In this document: piece after piece, positions 45,257 to 53,446 of the stretch
How positions within the stretch are numbered: the stretch's first letter is position 1
How the letters are laid out: each line of letters starts with the position of its first letter
NCBI GenBank assembly: GCA_035455745.1
Contig: DATIEP010000064.1
Location: forward strand, 40,436-104,435
DNA length: 64,000 nt
Direction: 5' to 3'
Source: JADGGM01 sp027307005
GTDB taxonomy: Bacteria; Gemmatimonadota; Gemmatimonadetes; Gemmatimonadales; Gemmatimonadaceae
Position numbers and translations under genes: made by a program
Notes under the pieces: model-generated
The model's database searches: none
What the model saw: the letters and a program-made list of their open reading frames with translations, nothing else
What the model was told of the DNA's origin: nothing

Positions 45257-47097
45257 TCGCGCGGCGCGGGCGGGCCGCGTGGGCGGTGATCGCTTTCGCG
45301 TGCGCCGCGTGCGCCACGGCCAAGCCCGCGCCGGGGACGCTCGCGCCACGCCAGTCGGTCGCGCTGGCGTGCAGCTCCCAACACACATCAGACGGGTGGG
45401 TGAACTGCGCGCTCGCGCACATGACGCTGCGCGACAAAGTGGCGCAGATGGTGTGGCCGCAGTTGTATGGCGACTACGTGTCGGGCGACGCGCCTGCCTG
45501 GCGACGGCTGAGCAGCTTGGTCCGCGAGCAGCACGTGGGCGGCCTGATCATGTCGATCGGCTCTCCGCTCGAGATTGCCGCCAAGCTCAATGCACTGCAA
45601 TCGATGAGCGATCTGCCGCTGCTGGTGAGCGCGGACCTCGAGGCCGGCGCCGGCTTCCGGGCGCGGGGCGGCTATTTCCTGCCTAACGCAATCGACCTGG
45701 GCGGCGCCGTCTGGTTTCCGCCGGAGATGGCGTTGGGCGCGACCGGCGACACGACGCTGGCGCGCGAGCAAGGCCGCGCTACCGCAACGGAAGGGCGCGC
45801 GATCGGCATCACCATCGATTTCTCGCCGGTGCTCGACGTGAACAACAATCCGGCGAACCCGGTCATCAACACCCGCTCGTTCGGCGAAGTGCCGGAATCC
45901 GTGGCGGCGATGGGCGTCGCGTACATGCACGGCATCGAGGCCGGCGGGATGATTCCGACCGGCAAGCACTTTCCCGGACACGGCGATACCGGGGTCAACT
46001 CCCATCTCGCTCTGCCGGTCGTAAACGCATCGCGTGCGCGGCTCGACACGGTCGAGTTGGTGCCGTTTCGCGCGGCGATCAACGCCGGTGTGGGCGCGAT
46101 CATGACGTTCCACGGCGCGATGCCGTCGCTCGACTCCAGCGGCGTACCTGGGACGCTGTCGCCGCTCGTGCTCACTGGGTTGCTTCGCGACCAGCTCCAC
46201 TTCAAGGGACTGATCGTGACCGACGCGATGGACATGCGCGGCGTGCTCGACTTGTTCGGAGCGCCGGAGGCGATGCAGCGTGCGGTGGCGGCGGGCGCCG
46301 ACGTGCTGCTCATGCCCGCTGACGTGCCGCACGCGATCGACGCGGTCGTGCAGGGCGTGGAGAGCGGCCGGTACACGGCGGCGCGGATAGCGGAATCGGC
46401 GCGGCGGATTCTGGCGCTCAAGTGGCGCCTTGGGCTGGAGCGCGCTCGACTGGTGAATCTGGACAGCGCCCGCGCGATCGTCGGCGACTCGGCGCACCAG
46501 GCATTGGCGGCGCAGATCGCGGAGCGGTCGATCACGCTGGTGAAGGATTCCCTCGGCCAGGTGCCGTTAGGCAGGCTCTCGCGCGGCGCGCGCGTGTTGT
46601 CGGTCACCTACGCGCATCGCAGCGATCTGGGCGCGGGGGTCACGTTCGACGCGGAGCTGCGGCGGACATTTCCGTCGTTGCGGAGCGAGTACGTGAATGC
46701 GGACGAGGCGTCGCCGGATTACTGGCATCTGCTGTCGGTGGCGGATTCCGCGGACGTGGTGGTGGTGAGCTCGTATCTGGCGGCGGGATCCACGGTGTCG
46801 GACCTTTCGGCGCCGCAAGGATTCGTGCAGTTCGTGAACGAGCTGGTGCAGCGCGGTGCGCATCCCGTGGTGGTAGCGCTTGGCAACCCGTACTTGCTGC
46901 AGCAAGTGAGCGAGGTACCGGCGTATCTCATCGCGTGGAGTGGCGCGCCAGTGTCGCAGCGGGCCGCTGCACGGGCGTTGATCGGAGCGGCGCCGATCAG
47001 CGGTCGACTGCCGATCAGCATTCCGCCACTCGCATCCGTCGGCGCCGGGTTGGCACGAGGGATCGTTACCGCAACGACATCGGCGACGACGCCGTAA
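45253..47097 (+). CDS. GH3 beta-N-acetylhexosaminidase lipoprotein (NagZ-like)
   Basis: 614 aa from GTG 45253. Signal peptide with lipobox AAC (AFACAACATAK). GH3 core: DKVAQMVWPQLYG, LLVSADLEAGAGF, DFSPVLDVNNNPANPVINTRSFG, KHFPGHGDTGVNSHLALP (the His/Asp loop of NagZ) and nucleophile IVTDAMDMRGV, with a C-terminal alpha/beta sandwich (VADSADVVVVSSYLA). Probably trims peptidoglycan amino sugars in the periplasm. The YggX coupling has no clear functional link. Confidence 0.88.
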   Translation: MIARRGRAAWAVIAFACAACATAKPAPGTLAPRQSVALACSSQHTSDGWVNCALAHMTLRDKVAQMVWPQLYGDYVSGDAPAWRRLSSLVREQHVGGLIMSIGSPLEIAAKLNALQSMSDLPLLVSADLEAGAGFRARGGYFLPNAIDLGGAVWFPPEMALGATGDTTLAREQGRATATEGRAIGITIDFSPVLDVNNNPANPVINTRSFGEVPESVAAMGVAYMHGIEAGGMIPTGKHFPGHGDTGVNSHLALPVVNASRARLDTVELVPFRAAINAGVGAIMTFHGAMPSLDSSGVPGTLSPLVLTGLLRDQLHFKGLIVTDAMDMRGVLDLFGAPEAMQRAVAAGADVLLMPADVPHAIDAVVQGVESGRYTAARIAESARRILALKWRLGLERARLVNLDSARAIVGDSAHQALAAQIAERSITLVKDSLGQVPLGRLSRGARVLSVTYAHRSDLGAGVTFDAELRRTFPSLRSEYVNADEASPDYWHLLSVADSADVVVVSSYLAAGSTVSDLSAPQGFVQFVNELVQRGAHPVVVALGNPYLLQQVSEVPAYLIAWSGAPVSQRAAARALIGAAPISGRLPISIPPLASVGAGLARGIVTATTSATTP

Positions 47098-47357
47098 GTA
47101 CGACAGCGGTTCTGCTTGGGTACCGGTTCAGTTTGGGGCGCCCAACGCGCGGCCAGTGGCCGAGCCCAGTGCCGGAGCAGATGCGGGGTGGTGATGCTCA
47201 CGCCTCTCGGGTCGCGAGCTACGAGTTCGAGCGCGGTACCGGACCACGCACTACCTCTACCCCAGCTTGACGGGGTGCAGCGGCGCGGCTAAAGTCGCGC
47301 ATCCATCTACGGCGCCCCGCCCCGCGAATTAGTTCTTTCTAGCGAAAAATGACGGCC

Positions 47358-47386
47358 TTGACATTAGTCGCACTTTGTGACTAATT
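47358..47386 (+). promoter_or_regulatory. nrtR-like promoter with overlapping operator
   Basis: TTGACA (47358-47363), 17 bases, CTAATT (47381-47386), then ATG at 47396, so the mRNA leader is nearly absent. The inverted repeat ATTAGTC-N9-GACTAAT (47363-47385) covers spacer and -10. This is a typical autorepression layout. Confidence 0.7.
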
Positions 47387-47395
47387 CGTGACGTC

Positions 47396-48109
47396 ATGCC
47401 TGAACGTGCTCCTTCGTCCGGCCGGGGCTCGACGCGCCGGCCGGCTCTGTCCGTGGACATCGTGTCGTTAACGCCGCATGGGCGGCGTCTGACTGCGCTG
47501 CTGGTGCGCGCCGACGATCCGCGAGAGAAAGAGCGGTGGGCGCTGCCGCACGATGTGCCCCGCCGCGACGAAACCATCGACGAGGCCGCGGTGCGGATCG
47601 AGCGCGCAGCGCTTGGCGCGCCGCCTGGACTGCTCGAACAGATCGCCGCGTTCGGCGATCGGCGGCGGCATCCGTCGAACGCGCACGTGTCGATCGGGTA
47701 CATTGCGTTGGTAGCGAGCGGGAGCGACGGGCCGGCTGCAGACCAGGCGGCGTGGTATCCGGTGGATGAGCTGCCGGCGATCGCGCCGAGGCAGCGTTCG
47801 ATTGTGGAGGCCGCAATGCAGGCGATTCGCGCGCGTCTCGATCAATCTCCGATCGCCTTCCGATTGCTCCCGCCGACGTTCACGTTGAGCCAACTGCAGG
47901 AGATCTACGAGCTGCTCTTGGGCCGCCGCTTGCACAAGGCGAGCTTCCGGCGAGCGCTCCACGCGTCGTGGTTGGTCGAGCCGACGGACGAATGGCGCAG
48001 CGAGGGTCGCGGGCGTCCGGCACAACTTTTCCGATATGCGCCTCGCAGGCGGCGCGGGAGCCGGCGCGGGGTGCGGTTCGAGGGCGTGAGCGGGTCACTC
48101 GGCGGTTGA
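47396..48109 (+). CDS. NrtR-like Nudix transcriptional regulator
   Basis: 237 aa. Residues ~15-145 are a Nudix fold (LSVDIVSLTPHGRRLTALLVR..WALPHDVPRRDETIDEAAVRIERAALG) whose catalytic REx2EE is lost, as in NrtR, which senses ADP-ribose. The wing-helix domain follows: LLPPTFTLSQLQEIYELLLGRRLHKASFRRAL. It probably represses its own gene and NAD-related targets. No NAD salvage gene is beside it. Confidence 0.85.
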   Translation: MPERAPSSGRGSTRRPALSVDIVSLTPHGRRLTALLVRADDPREKERWALPHDVPRRDETIDEAAVRIERAALGAPPGLLEQIAAFGDRRRHPSNAHVSIGYIALVASGSDGPAADQAAWYPVDELPAIAPRQRSIVEAAMQAIRARLDQSPIAFRLLPPTFTLSQLQEIYELLLGRRLHKASFRRALHASWLVEPTDEWRSEGRGRPAQLFRYAPRRRRGSRRGVRFEGVSGSLGG

Positions 48110-48171
48110 CGGTGCTCGTGACCGAACCATGACGCGATCGCGACCGGCGCGTGGTTGCCGCCCGCGGATTT

Positions 48172-48192
48172 TTAGTTGCAAAATGTATCTAA
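48172..48192. promoter_or_regulatory. Second NrtR-like operator
   Basis: A 21-base TTAGTTGCA...ATCTAA site agrees with the site before the regulator gene at 15 of 21 positions and with identical TTAG-to-CTAA spacing. It lies 63 bases past the regulator stop, with no recognisable gene after it. Confidence 0.5.
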
Positions 48193-48440
48193 GGACAAAG
48201 CAGTCCACCGTAGGATGGAGTCGCGGCGCGTTTCGCTCCGTGATGGCGTCCGCTCACACGCCGTCGGCATCGCCCGGGTGTCCAGGGTCGTGACGACGCA
48301 GGCGCGGTCGCTTCGCTCGGCCGATGCATCCGCGTCCAACGGCGCGCCGAACGTCCGGCGGCCGGTCCAACGGCCCAGGCGGCGATGACGCCGCGGCAGC
48401 GCGGAGCGGCGCGGCGGTCGGATCTGAATGCCTAACCGAG

Positions 48441-48470
48441 AGTGGCGGTCCCGGGCCCGGGGCCGCCACT
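48441..48470. terminator. Large hairpin, possible terminator without T-run
   Basis: AGTGGCGGTCCCGGG pairs with CCCGGGGCCGCCACT (15-bp stem, one wobble, no loop beyond the centre). It is 7 bases past the stop of the 48478 gene. No T-tract follows on either strand. Confidence 0.5.
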
Positions 48471-48477
48471 CGTCGCG

Positions 48478-48768
48478 TCAATGGGCCTTGTCCGGTGCGG
48501 CGCCGCGTTTGGCCCGCCGCGCCTGCCACACGAGAAGTCCGCGCGCGACGGCGACGTTGTCCGCTGCGATTTCGTACAAGGTTCGAAACGCCGCCGACTG
48601 GGTCGGAGCGCTGATTTCCGCTATCACGGGGGGTGCATGTCCCTCGCGGCGGCGCGAGTCGCTGCGCCGTTCCACCGCGAGGCGGCACGACACGGACGAC
48701 CCATCGCCGCTCGTGGCCTCGATCGTCACCACGCCGCCGCCCGGCAGCTCACGCAAATAGAGAAACAC
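48478..48768 (-). CDS. Hypothetical protein, 96 aa
   Basis: Reads FLYLRELPGGGVVTIEATSGDGSSVSCRLAVERR, then SAAFRTLYEIAADNVAVARGLLVWQARRAKRG. The first half looks like a small beta sheet, the second an amphipathic helix. GTG start at 48768. No family recognised. Confidence 0.5.
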   Translation of the reverse strand: MFLYLRELPGGGVVTIEATSGDGSSVSCRLAVERRSDSRRREGHAPPVIAEISAPTQSAAFRTLYEIAADNVAVARGLLVWQARRAKRGAAPDKAH

Positions 48769-48823
48769 GGCATCCGATCATCGAAGGACACGTCCTGCGC
48801 CGGCATGGCGACTGCCTAACGCT

Positions 48824-49879
48824 TTACTTTTTACCGGCCGAGGCGCGCGGCTTGCCGCCCGGTGTCGCAATAGCACGGATGACGCTCGCAGAGTTCCCAT
48901 GCTTGAGTCCCTCGCGCCAGAGATCGCCGTGCTGCTCGACACGCGCCGGCATCGTGCGCACGGTGAACTCGCGCGGGTCGAGCGATTCCACGACCTCATC
49001 CCAGGTGAGCGGCGCCGAAACCGTGGCATCTGGTTTCGCGCGCACCGCGTATGCGGCAGCCACGCTCTTGCCGCGTGAGTTCTGTAAACAGTCGACATAC
49101 ACCGTACCGCGCGGCCGGTTCTCGAGAGCCCGCTCCACGGTTGCCTGACGCGGGTGCAGATCCACGACGCGCGCGGCTGCTGCTTTCGCGGTCGCGATCG
49201 AATCCTGGTACGACGTCGAGCGCGGCAGTGGGATCGCGATGTGGATGCCGCGCGATCCCGACGTCTTGGGGACGGCGCGGAGACCAAGCTCATCGAGCGC
49301 CTCGCGAACCCACAGCGCGACGCGCGCGACCAGCTTGAACGAGGCGCCCGGGCCGGGGTCGAGATCGATGATCGAGTAGTCCGGGTGATCCAAGCTGCCA
49401 ATGCGCGACATCCAGGGGTCGAGTGAGATGCAGCCGAGCTGCACGAGATGCAGGAGTGTCGGAAGATCGCCGCCGACAAAGCGGCACTGCGGTTCGCCCT
49501 GAGCCGCGACATTGTCGACGCGAACGCCGTCCGGCACATCGTCCGGCGCGTTTTGCTGAAAGAATAGTTCGCCGTTCACGCCTTCGGGTGTTCGTTTGAG
49601 GACGAGCGGACGGTCGGCAATGGCGGGCAGGATGTATTTGGCGACGCGAACGTAGTACCGCATCACGTCGCCTTTGGTCACACCGGCATCGGGGAAGAAG
49701 ACTTTGTCGAGGTGCGAGACCTCGATGGACTTGTGGGGAGCCGCTTCGACCGCCGCGGCGCCGCCGGCGCTTTCTATGCGTTCGAGGGCGGAGATGATGG
49801 CAGCGTTGGGCGCCGGCCGTCGAGGCAGGCGACGCGTCGGGACGCGCGTTCGAACCGTGCGGGGACGGCGAGCAGGCAT
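48824..49879 (-). CDS. Stand-alone LigD-type primase-polymerase
   Basis: 351 aa. The AEP polymerase domain of bacterial NHEJ: HLDKVFFPDAGVTKGDVMRYYVRVAKYILPAI, RTPEGVNGELFFQQNAP, HPDYSIIDLDPGPGASF (metal Asp pair), TSGSRGIHIAIPL, and APLTWDEVVESLDPREFTVRTMPAR. ATG 49879 has GGAG 6 bases upstream. No Ku or ATP-dependent ligase gene is in the window, so its partner proteins must be elsewhere. Confidence 0.9.
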   Translation of the reverse strand: MPARRPRTVRTRVPTRRLPRRPAPNAAIISALERIESAGGAAAVEAAPHKSIEVSHLDKVFFPDAGVTKGDVMRYYVRVAKYILPAIADRPLVLKRTPEGVNGELFFQQNAPDDVPDGVRVDNVAAQGEPQCRFVGGDLPTLLHLVQLGCISLDPWMSRIGSLDHPDYSIIDLDPGPGASFKLVARVALWVREALDELGLRAVPKTSGSRGIHIAIPLPRSTSYQDSIATAKAAAARVVDLHPRQATVERALENRPRGTVYVDCLQNSRGKSVAAAYAVRAKPDATVSAPLTWDEVVESLDPREFTVRTMPARVEQHGDLWREGLKHGNSASVIRAIATPGGKPRASAGKK

Positions 49880-49962
49880 GCGGACTCCGACGGTGAAGCG
49901 GTGTGCACGGCCATGCGTAGCATCACGGGATGCCATGCACAAGATGTGCTAACGCTGCTAAC

Positions 49963-49995
49963 AAAAAAGCTCCGGCAGCGCAGCCGGAGCTTTTT
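49963..49995. terminator. Bidirectional rho-independent terminator
   Basis: AAAAAAGCTCCGGC pairs with GCCGGAGCTTTTT around a 6-base loop, with A-run before and T-run after. It ends the minus-strand cold-shock gene (stop at 50020). Confidence 0.92.
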
Positions 49996-50019
49996 CGAAT
50001 GGGGTGCGTGAGAGCGGGA

Positions 50020-50226
50020 TCAGAGCTTCTGCACCTCAGCTGCTTGGGGGCCCTTCTGGCCTTGCACGATTTCGAACTCGACCTGGTCGCCTTCAGCCAG
50101 CGACTTGAAGCCGTTGCCCTGGATCGCGCTGAAATGGACGAACACATCGGGGCCGCCTTCACGCGAGATGAAGCCGTACCCTTTTGCGTCGTTGAACCAC
50201 TTCACGGTGCCCGTGATGCGAGACAT
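50020..50226 (-). CDS. Cold-shock protein
   Basis: 68 aa. CspA-type OB fold: MSRITGTVKWFNDAKGYGFI (RNP1), DVFVHFSAI (RNP2), GDQVEFEIVQGQKGPQAAEV. Binds single-stranded RNA/DNA. The leader has AGAGG/AAGG before the ATG and a CCCC-TTTA-GGGG hairpin next to it, see the leader feature. Confidence 0.95.
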   Translation of the reverse strand: MSRITGTVKWFNDAKGYGFISREGGPDVFVHFSAIQGNGFKSLAEGDQVEFEIVQGQKGPQAAEVQKL

Positions 50227-50237
50227 GGTACCTTACC

Positions 50238-50256
50238 TCTCCCCCTAAAGGGGTGA
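50238..50256 (-). promoter_or_regulatory. Cold-shock gene leader hairpin
   Basis: Read on the minus strand, CCCC-TTTA-GGGG folds directly ahead of the GAGAGG ribosome binding site. It could act as a small thermosensitive switch. Inference only. Confidence 0.35.
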
Positions 50257-50505
50257 AACTGTGATGCGAGATCCCGCTCGAGAGACTGGAATCAGCGAAT
50301 GATTCCAAGCGCCTGCCCAACGTGATCGTAGGACGAGCCGCAATTTAAACATCCGGATTTTCGGATGCCACGGCGGCTAGGGGTCGAATACTTCATGAAT
50401 CGGGCCACTCCTGACGGCGATGCAGCGCGATGTAGGTCGAGACGTCTCTGCGTCCCCGACAGTGGCGACGCAGCTTGATGGGCCGAACGAATCGTGCGGA
50501 CGAGC

Positions 50506-50715
50506 TTACGCGGCGCCGGCGATGTATCGCGCGATTCGACCGCAGTTGGCACACCGCAGCGTCACGTGCGAGCGCGGTGGAGGAGGAGTGGAATCCGGGT
50601 CACGCACGATGTCGCCAGAGCAAGAGGGGCAACTGAGCGGCATTCCGTTTCGATCGTGCGAGATGAGCTGAAGAGCCTGGGCGGGGTTGTACGTGGCCGG
50701 TCGTGGCTTGCGCAT
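50506..50715 (-). CDS. Small zinc-ribbon protein
   Basis: 69 aa. Two CxxC pairs (CPSC and CANC) about 28 residues apart form a likely zinc ribbon; the N-terminus is basic. GGAGG lies 6 bases before ATG 50715. Function unknown; similar small ribbons serve as RNA- or DNA-binding adaptors. Confidence 0.72.
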   Translation of the reverse strand: MRKPRPATYNPAQALQLISHDRNGMPLSCPSCSGDIVRDPDSTPPPPRSHVTLRCANCGRIARYIAGAA

Positions 50716-51018
50716 TGAGTCCTCCAGAGTGACACACAGCGGTGTCCGTCGGCCAAGGCGGACGCCGATCGAGCACGGGTTGCGGGGCAACCCGTTCACC
50801 TCCTCGTCTCACAAAGTAGAAACGCTCTTCGGCGCGAGAACGTTGTCGCGCCACCGGACTGCAGGAGGGGCAACCTGGGCGCGCGCCATTAGGAATCGGC
50901 AATGCGCGCTGCACATCGATCCTACCGTGTCGGAGCAGAGAAGTTCCGACGCACTTACTCGACTCCATAAACGTATCCTGCTCTCAGCAAATTAGCCGGT
51001 TATACGCCGCTCGATCCA
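50716..51018. other. 303-base gap with structured leader
   Basis: No coding frame with codon bias. It holds a perfect hairpin, ACGGGTTGC-GGG-GCAACCCGT, at 50775-50795, 60 bases upstream of the zinc-ribbon gene start. It may be part of that gene's leader. No T-run follows. Confidence 0.45.
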
Positions 51019-51240
51019 TCAGCTCACATAGACGATCTCGCCTTCGTCATCGATGCCGAGCTCTTGCTGCATACCGCAGACGCCGCAGATTTTCACCGCG
51101 TGCCAGGCTTCGCCGAGCTCGTCGCGCATGGCGGCAGGGGCCGGTTTGACCGTGAGCTTCTTGTAGCTGTATTCGCCGCAATTCTCACAGGCGTGCGCTC
51201 TGGCGATTCGCTCGGCGCGATCGCGTGAGATTTTTGCCAA
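51019..51240 (-). CDS. Small zinc-ribbon protein
   Basis: 73 aa from TTG 51240. AAGGAG 5-6 bases upstream lies inside the end of the preceding SPFH gene and decides this start. CENC and CGVC give two CxxC pairs, a zinc ribbon. It forms an operon with the SPFH gene. Function unknown. Confidence 0.78.
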   Translation of the reverse strand: MAKISRDRAERIARAHACENCGEYSYKKLTVKPAPAAMRDELGEAWHAVKICGVCGMQQELGIDDEGEIVYVS

Positions 51241-51243
51241 GCG

Positions 51244-52329
51244 CTACTCCTTTGGTGCCGGCGGCGATTGCGGAGGAATGACGGTCGGTGTGATAGCCGG
51301 TCGCGATGGCGCAGGCGCTGGCGGTGTCGAGTCCGGCGCCGATGACCCGCGTTCGCCGCGGCCGGTGCGCGCCATGAGCTCCCGCAGTCCGCCCAACGCG
51401 CCCATGACGCCCGCAGCTTCGGCCGGCAAGAAGATCGTGGACCCTTTTCCTTGCGTGAGGGCGGGCAGCGCTTCGAGGTATTTGAGTCCGAGCAAGTACA
51501 ACGCGACATCACTGCTCGGCATTGCCATGCCGATGCGTTGAATGGCCTGCGCTTCGGCATCGGCCATGACTAACCGGGCCTGCGCCAGGCCCTTCGCCCG
51601 CAGCACGGCCGCTTCCGATTCGCCTTGCGCGCGGCTCACCTGCGACTGTTGGACGCCCTCCGCCTCGAGTATCGCGGCGCGCTTCGATGCCTCGGCATTC
51701 GTGACGGCAGCGCGACGCTCGCGTTCGGCGCGCATCTGCAGCTCCATGGACTGCTGAATGTCGCGCGGCGGCTCGATGGCTTGGAGCTCGACGCGCGTGA
51801 CGTCGACGCCCCAGCCGATCGATGCTTCCTCGATGATCTCGCGCATGCGCTTATTGATCTGGTCGCGGCTGGCGAGGGTGCTGTCGAGCTCCATCTCACC
51901 GACGATGTTGCGCAGCGTCGTCCGCGTCAGCGTCTCGAGCGCAAACGGCAGGTTCTGGACCGCGTACGTGGCTTTCTGCGGATCGGCGATGCGGTAATAC
52001 AGGACGGCATCGATGTCGATGGTCACATTGTCCTTCGTGATCACCGGTTGGCTCGGAAAATTGAGCACTTGCTCGCGCAGATCGATGCGCGTGGTGGATC
52101 CCGAGATGAGTCGCTTGGCGCCGCTCGGGTCGCTCATGGCGTAGCGCACGTCGATCGCGCGCGGGCGCTCGACGAACGGCAGCAGGATGTTGAGGCCGGA
52201 GCGCGCGATGCGATTGAAACGGCCTAACCGCTCGATCACCATCACCTCCGCCTGCCCCACCACGCGGAAGATGCGAGTGGCGCCGTAGAGCGCGATCACG
52301 ACGATAAGGGCGATCACGATGGCAGTCAT
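51244..52329 (-). CDS. SPFH (stomatin/QmcA-like) membrane protein
   Basis: 361 aa. N-terminal anchor (AIVIALIVVIALYGATRIF), SPFH/band-7 domain (VVGQAEVMVIERLGRFNRIARSGLNILLPFVE, VITKDNVTIDIDAVLYYRI), an Ala/Glu-rich coiled coil (~170-270) and a Pro-rich tail. Scaffold of membrane microdomains, often with NfeD partners. Operon with the small zinc ribbon. Confidence 0.92.
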   Translation of the reverse strand: MTAIVIALIVVIALYGATRIFRVVGQAEVMVIERLGRFNRIARSGLNILLPFVERPRAIDVRYAMSDPSGAKRLISGSTTRIDLREQVLNFPSQPVITKDNVTIDIDAVLYYRIADPQKATYAVQNLPFALETLTRTTLRNIVGEMELDSTLASRDQINKRMREIIEEASIGWGVDVTRVELQAIEPPRDIQQSMELQMRAERERRAAVTNAEASKRAAILEAEGVQQSQVSRAQGESEAAVLRAKGLAQARLVMADAEAQAIQRIGMAMPSSDVALYLLGLKYLEALPALTQGKGSTIFLPAEAAGVMGALGGLRELMARTGRGERGSSAPDSTPPAPAPSRPAITPTVIPPQSPPAPKE

Positions 52330-52365
52330 CGAAGACTCCGGTCGAGAAATGGCGAGCGAGAATGC

Positions 52366-53436
52366 TCAGCGGGCGGCGTTCGCTTGAGCCCAGCGTGCAA
52401 TGAAGATGTTCGTTTCGTGCGGGTCCGGCGCGTTGCGGCTCGACGCCCAAACCAGAAAGCGTCCATCCGGGCTGAACTGCGGGAAACCATCAAAGCCCGG
52501 ATCGGTGGTGATTTGCTCCAGCGCCGATCCGTCGATGTTGACGAGATACAAGTCGAAATTGCCGCTGTGCGGGTTCTTGTAGTTGGATGAGAAGATGATC
52601 CGACGCCCGTCGGGTGTGAAATATGGCGCGAAGTTGGCGCCGCCCAAGTGGGTGATTTGATGCTGACCGGAGCCATCGGCGTTCATCACCCAGAGCTCCA
52701 TCTTGTTCGGTCTGACGATGCGTTGGGCGAGCAGCGCCCGATATTCGGCCAGCTCCGTCGAATCGGTCGGGTGGTTGGCGCGATAGACGATTTTCGTTCC
52801 GTCGGGCGAGAAGAACGCGCCGCCGTCATAGCCGGGCGTATCGGTGAGACGCCGCACGTGCGTGCCGTCGACGTCCATCGCATAGAGATCCAGGTCGCCA
52901 TCCTTGAGCGACGTGAACACGATGGTCCGGCCGTCGGGCGACAACGTGCCTTCGGCGGTGTAGACGCCGTAGTTCGTTAGGCGCTGGAGATTGGAGCCGT
53001 CGGCGTTGGCGGTGTAGATGTCGAACGGGTCGAGTCCCCACACGTAGCCTTTGGATGGATCCGGCCTGGGCGGGCAGGCGGTGTCCGCCGCGTGCGTCGA
53101 CGCGAAGAAAATGCGCTTGTCGTATGCGAAGAAATAGCCGCACGTCGTCTTGCCGGTGCCGTTCGACACGCGATGCACGCCGGAGCCGTCGACGTTCATG
53201 ATGTACTGCTGATCGCAGCTCCGCCCGTCGCGTGTGGACTGGAAGATCAGCTGCTTTCCGTCGTGGCTGAAATACGCTTCGGCGTTCGCGCCGCCATGCG
53301 TGAGCTGGCGGATGTCCGCGAGGCGCGGCTCGTTCGCGACCGGCGCTGCCGGCGCCACGTTGGCGTTGGGCGCGGGATGCCCACATGCGACCGCGGCCAC
53401 GAGCGTGGCCGCGGCGACTCTGTACGGGGCTCTCAT
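52366..53436 (-). CDS. TolB-like PD40 beta-propeller lipoprotein
   Basis: 356 aa. Lipobox VAAVAC, then PD40 repeats: AEAYFSHDGKQLIFQSTRDG, EGTLSPDGRTIVFTSLKDGDLDLYAMDVDG, GAFFSPDGTKIVYRA, APYFTPDGRRIIFSSNY and FPQFSPDGRFLVWASSR. Likely a periplasmic protein- or glycan-binding propeller. It is 10 bases after the S41 protease gene, so they are probably co-transcribed. Confidence 0.88.
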   Translation of the reverse strand: MRAPYRVAAATLVAAVACGHPAPNANVAPAAPVANEPRLADIRQLTHGGANAEAYFSHDGKQLIFQSTRDGRSCDQQYIMNVDGSGVHRVSNGTGKTTCGYFFAYDKRIFFASTHAADTACPPRPDPSKGYVWGLDPFDIYTANADGSNLQRLTNYGVYTAEGTLSPDGRTIVFTSLKDGDLDLYAMDVDGTHVRRLTDTPGYDGGAFFSPDGTKIVYRANHPTDSTELAEYRALLAQRIVRPNKMELWVMNADGSGQHQITHLGGANFAPYFTPDGRRIIFSSNYKNPHSGNFDLYLVNIDGSALEQITTDPGFDGFPQFSPDGRFLVWASSRNAPDPHETNIFIARWAQANAAR

Positions 53437-53446
53437 GCCCCCAAAC

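Larger units (their letters stand above)
48110..48477. other. 368-base gap with second operator and large hairpin
   Basis: No convincing coding frame. It holds the second NrtR-like operator at 48172-48192, a GCCTAAC at 48430, and the hairpin at 48441-48470. GC-rich throughout, with several short frames that lack codon bias. Confidence 0.5.

Noticed and set aside
48176..48430. Short frames after the second NrtR-like operator
   Set aside because: No codon bias or motif; cannot support a protein.
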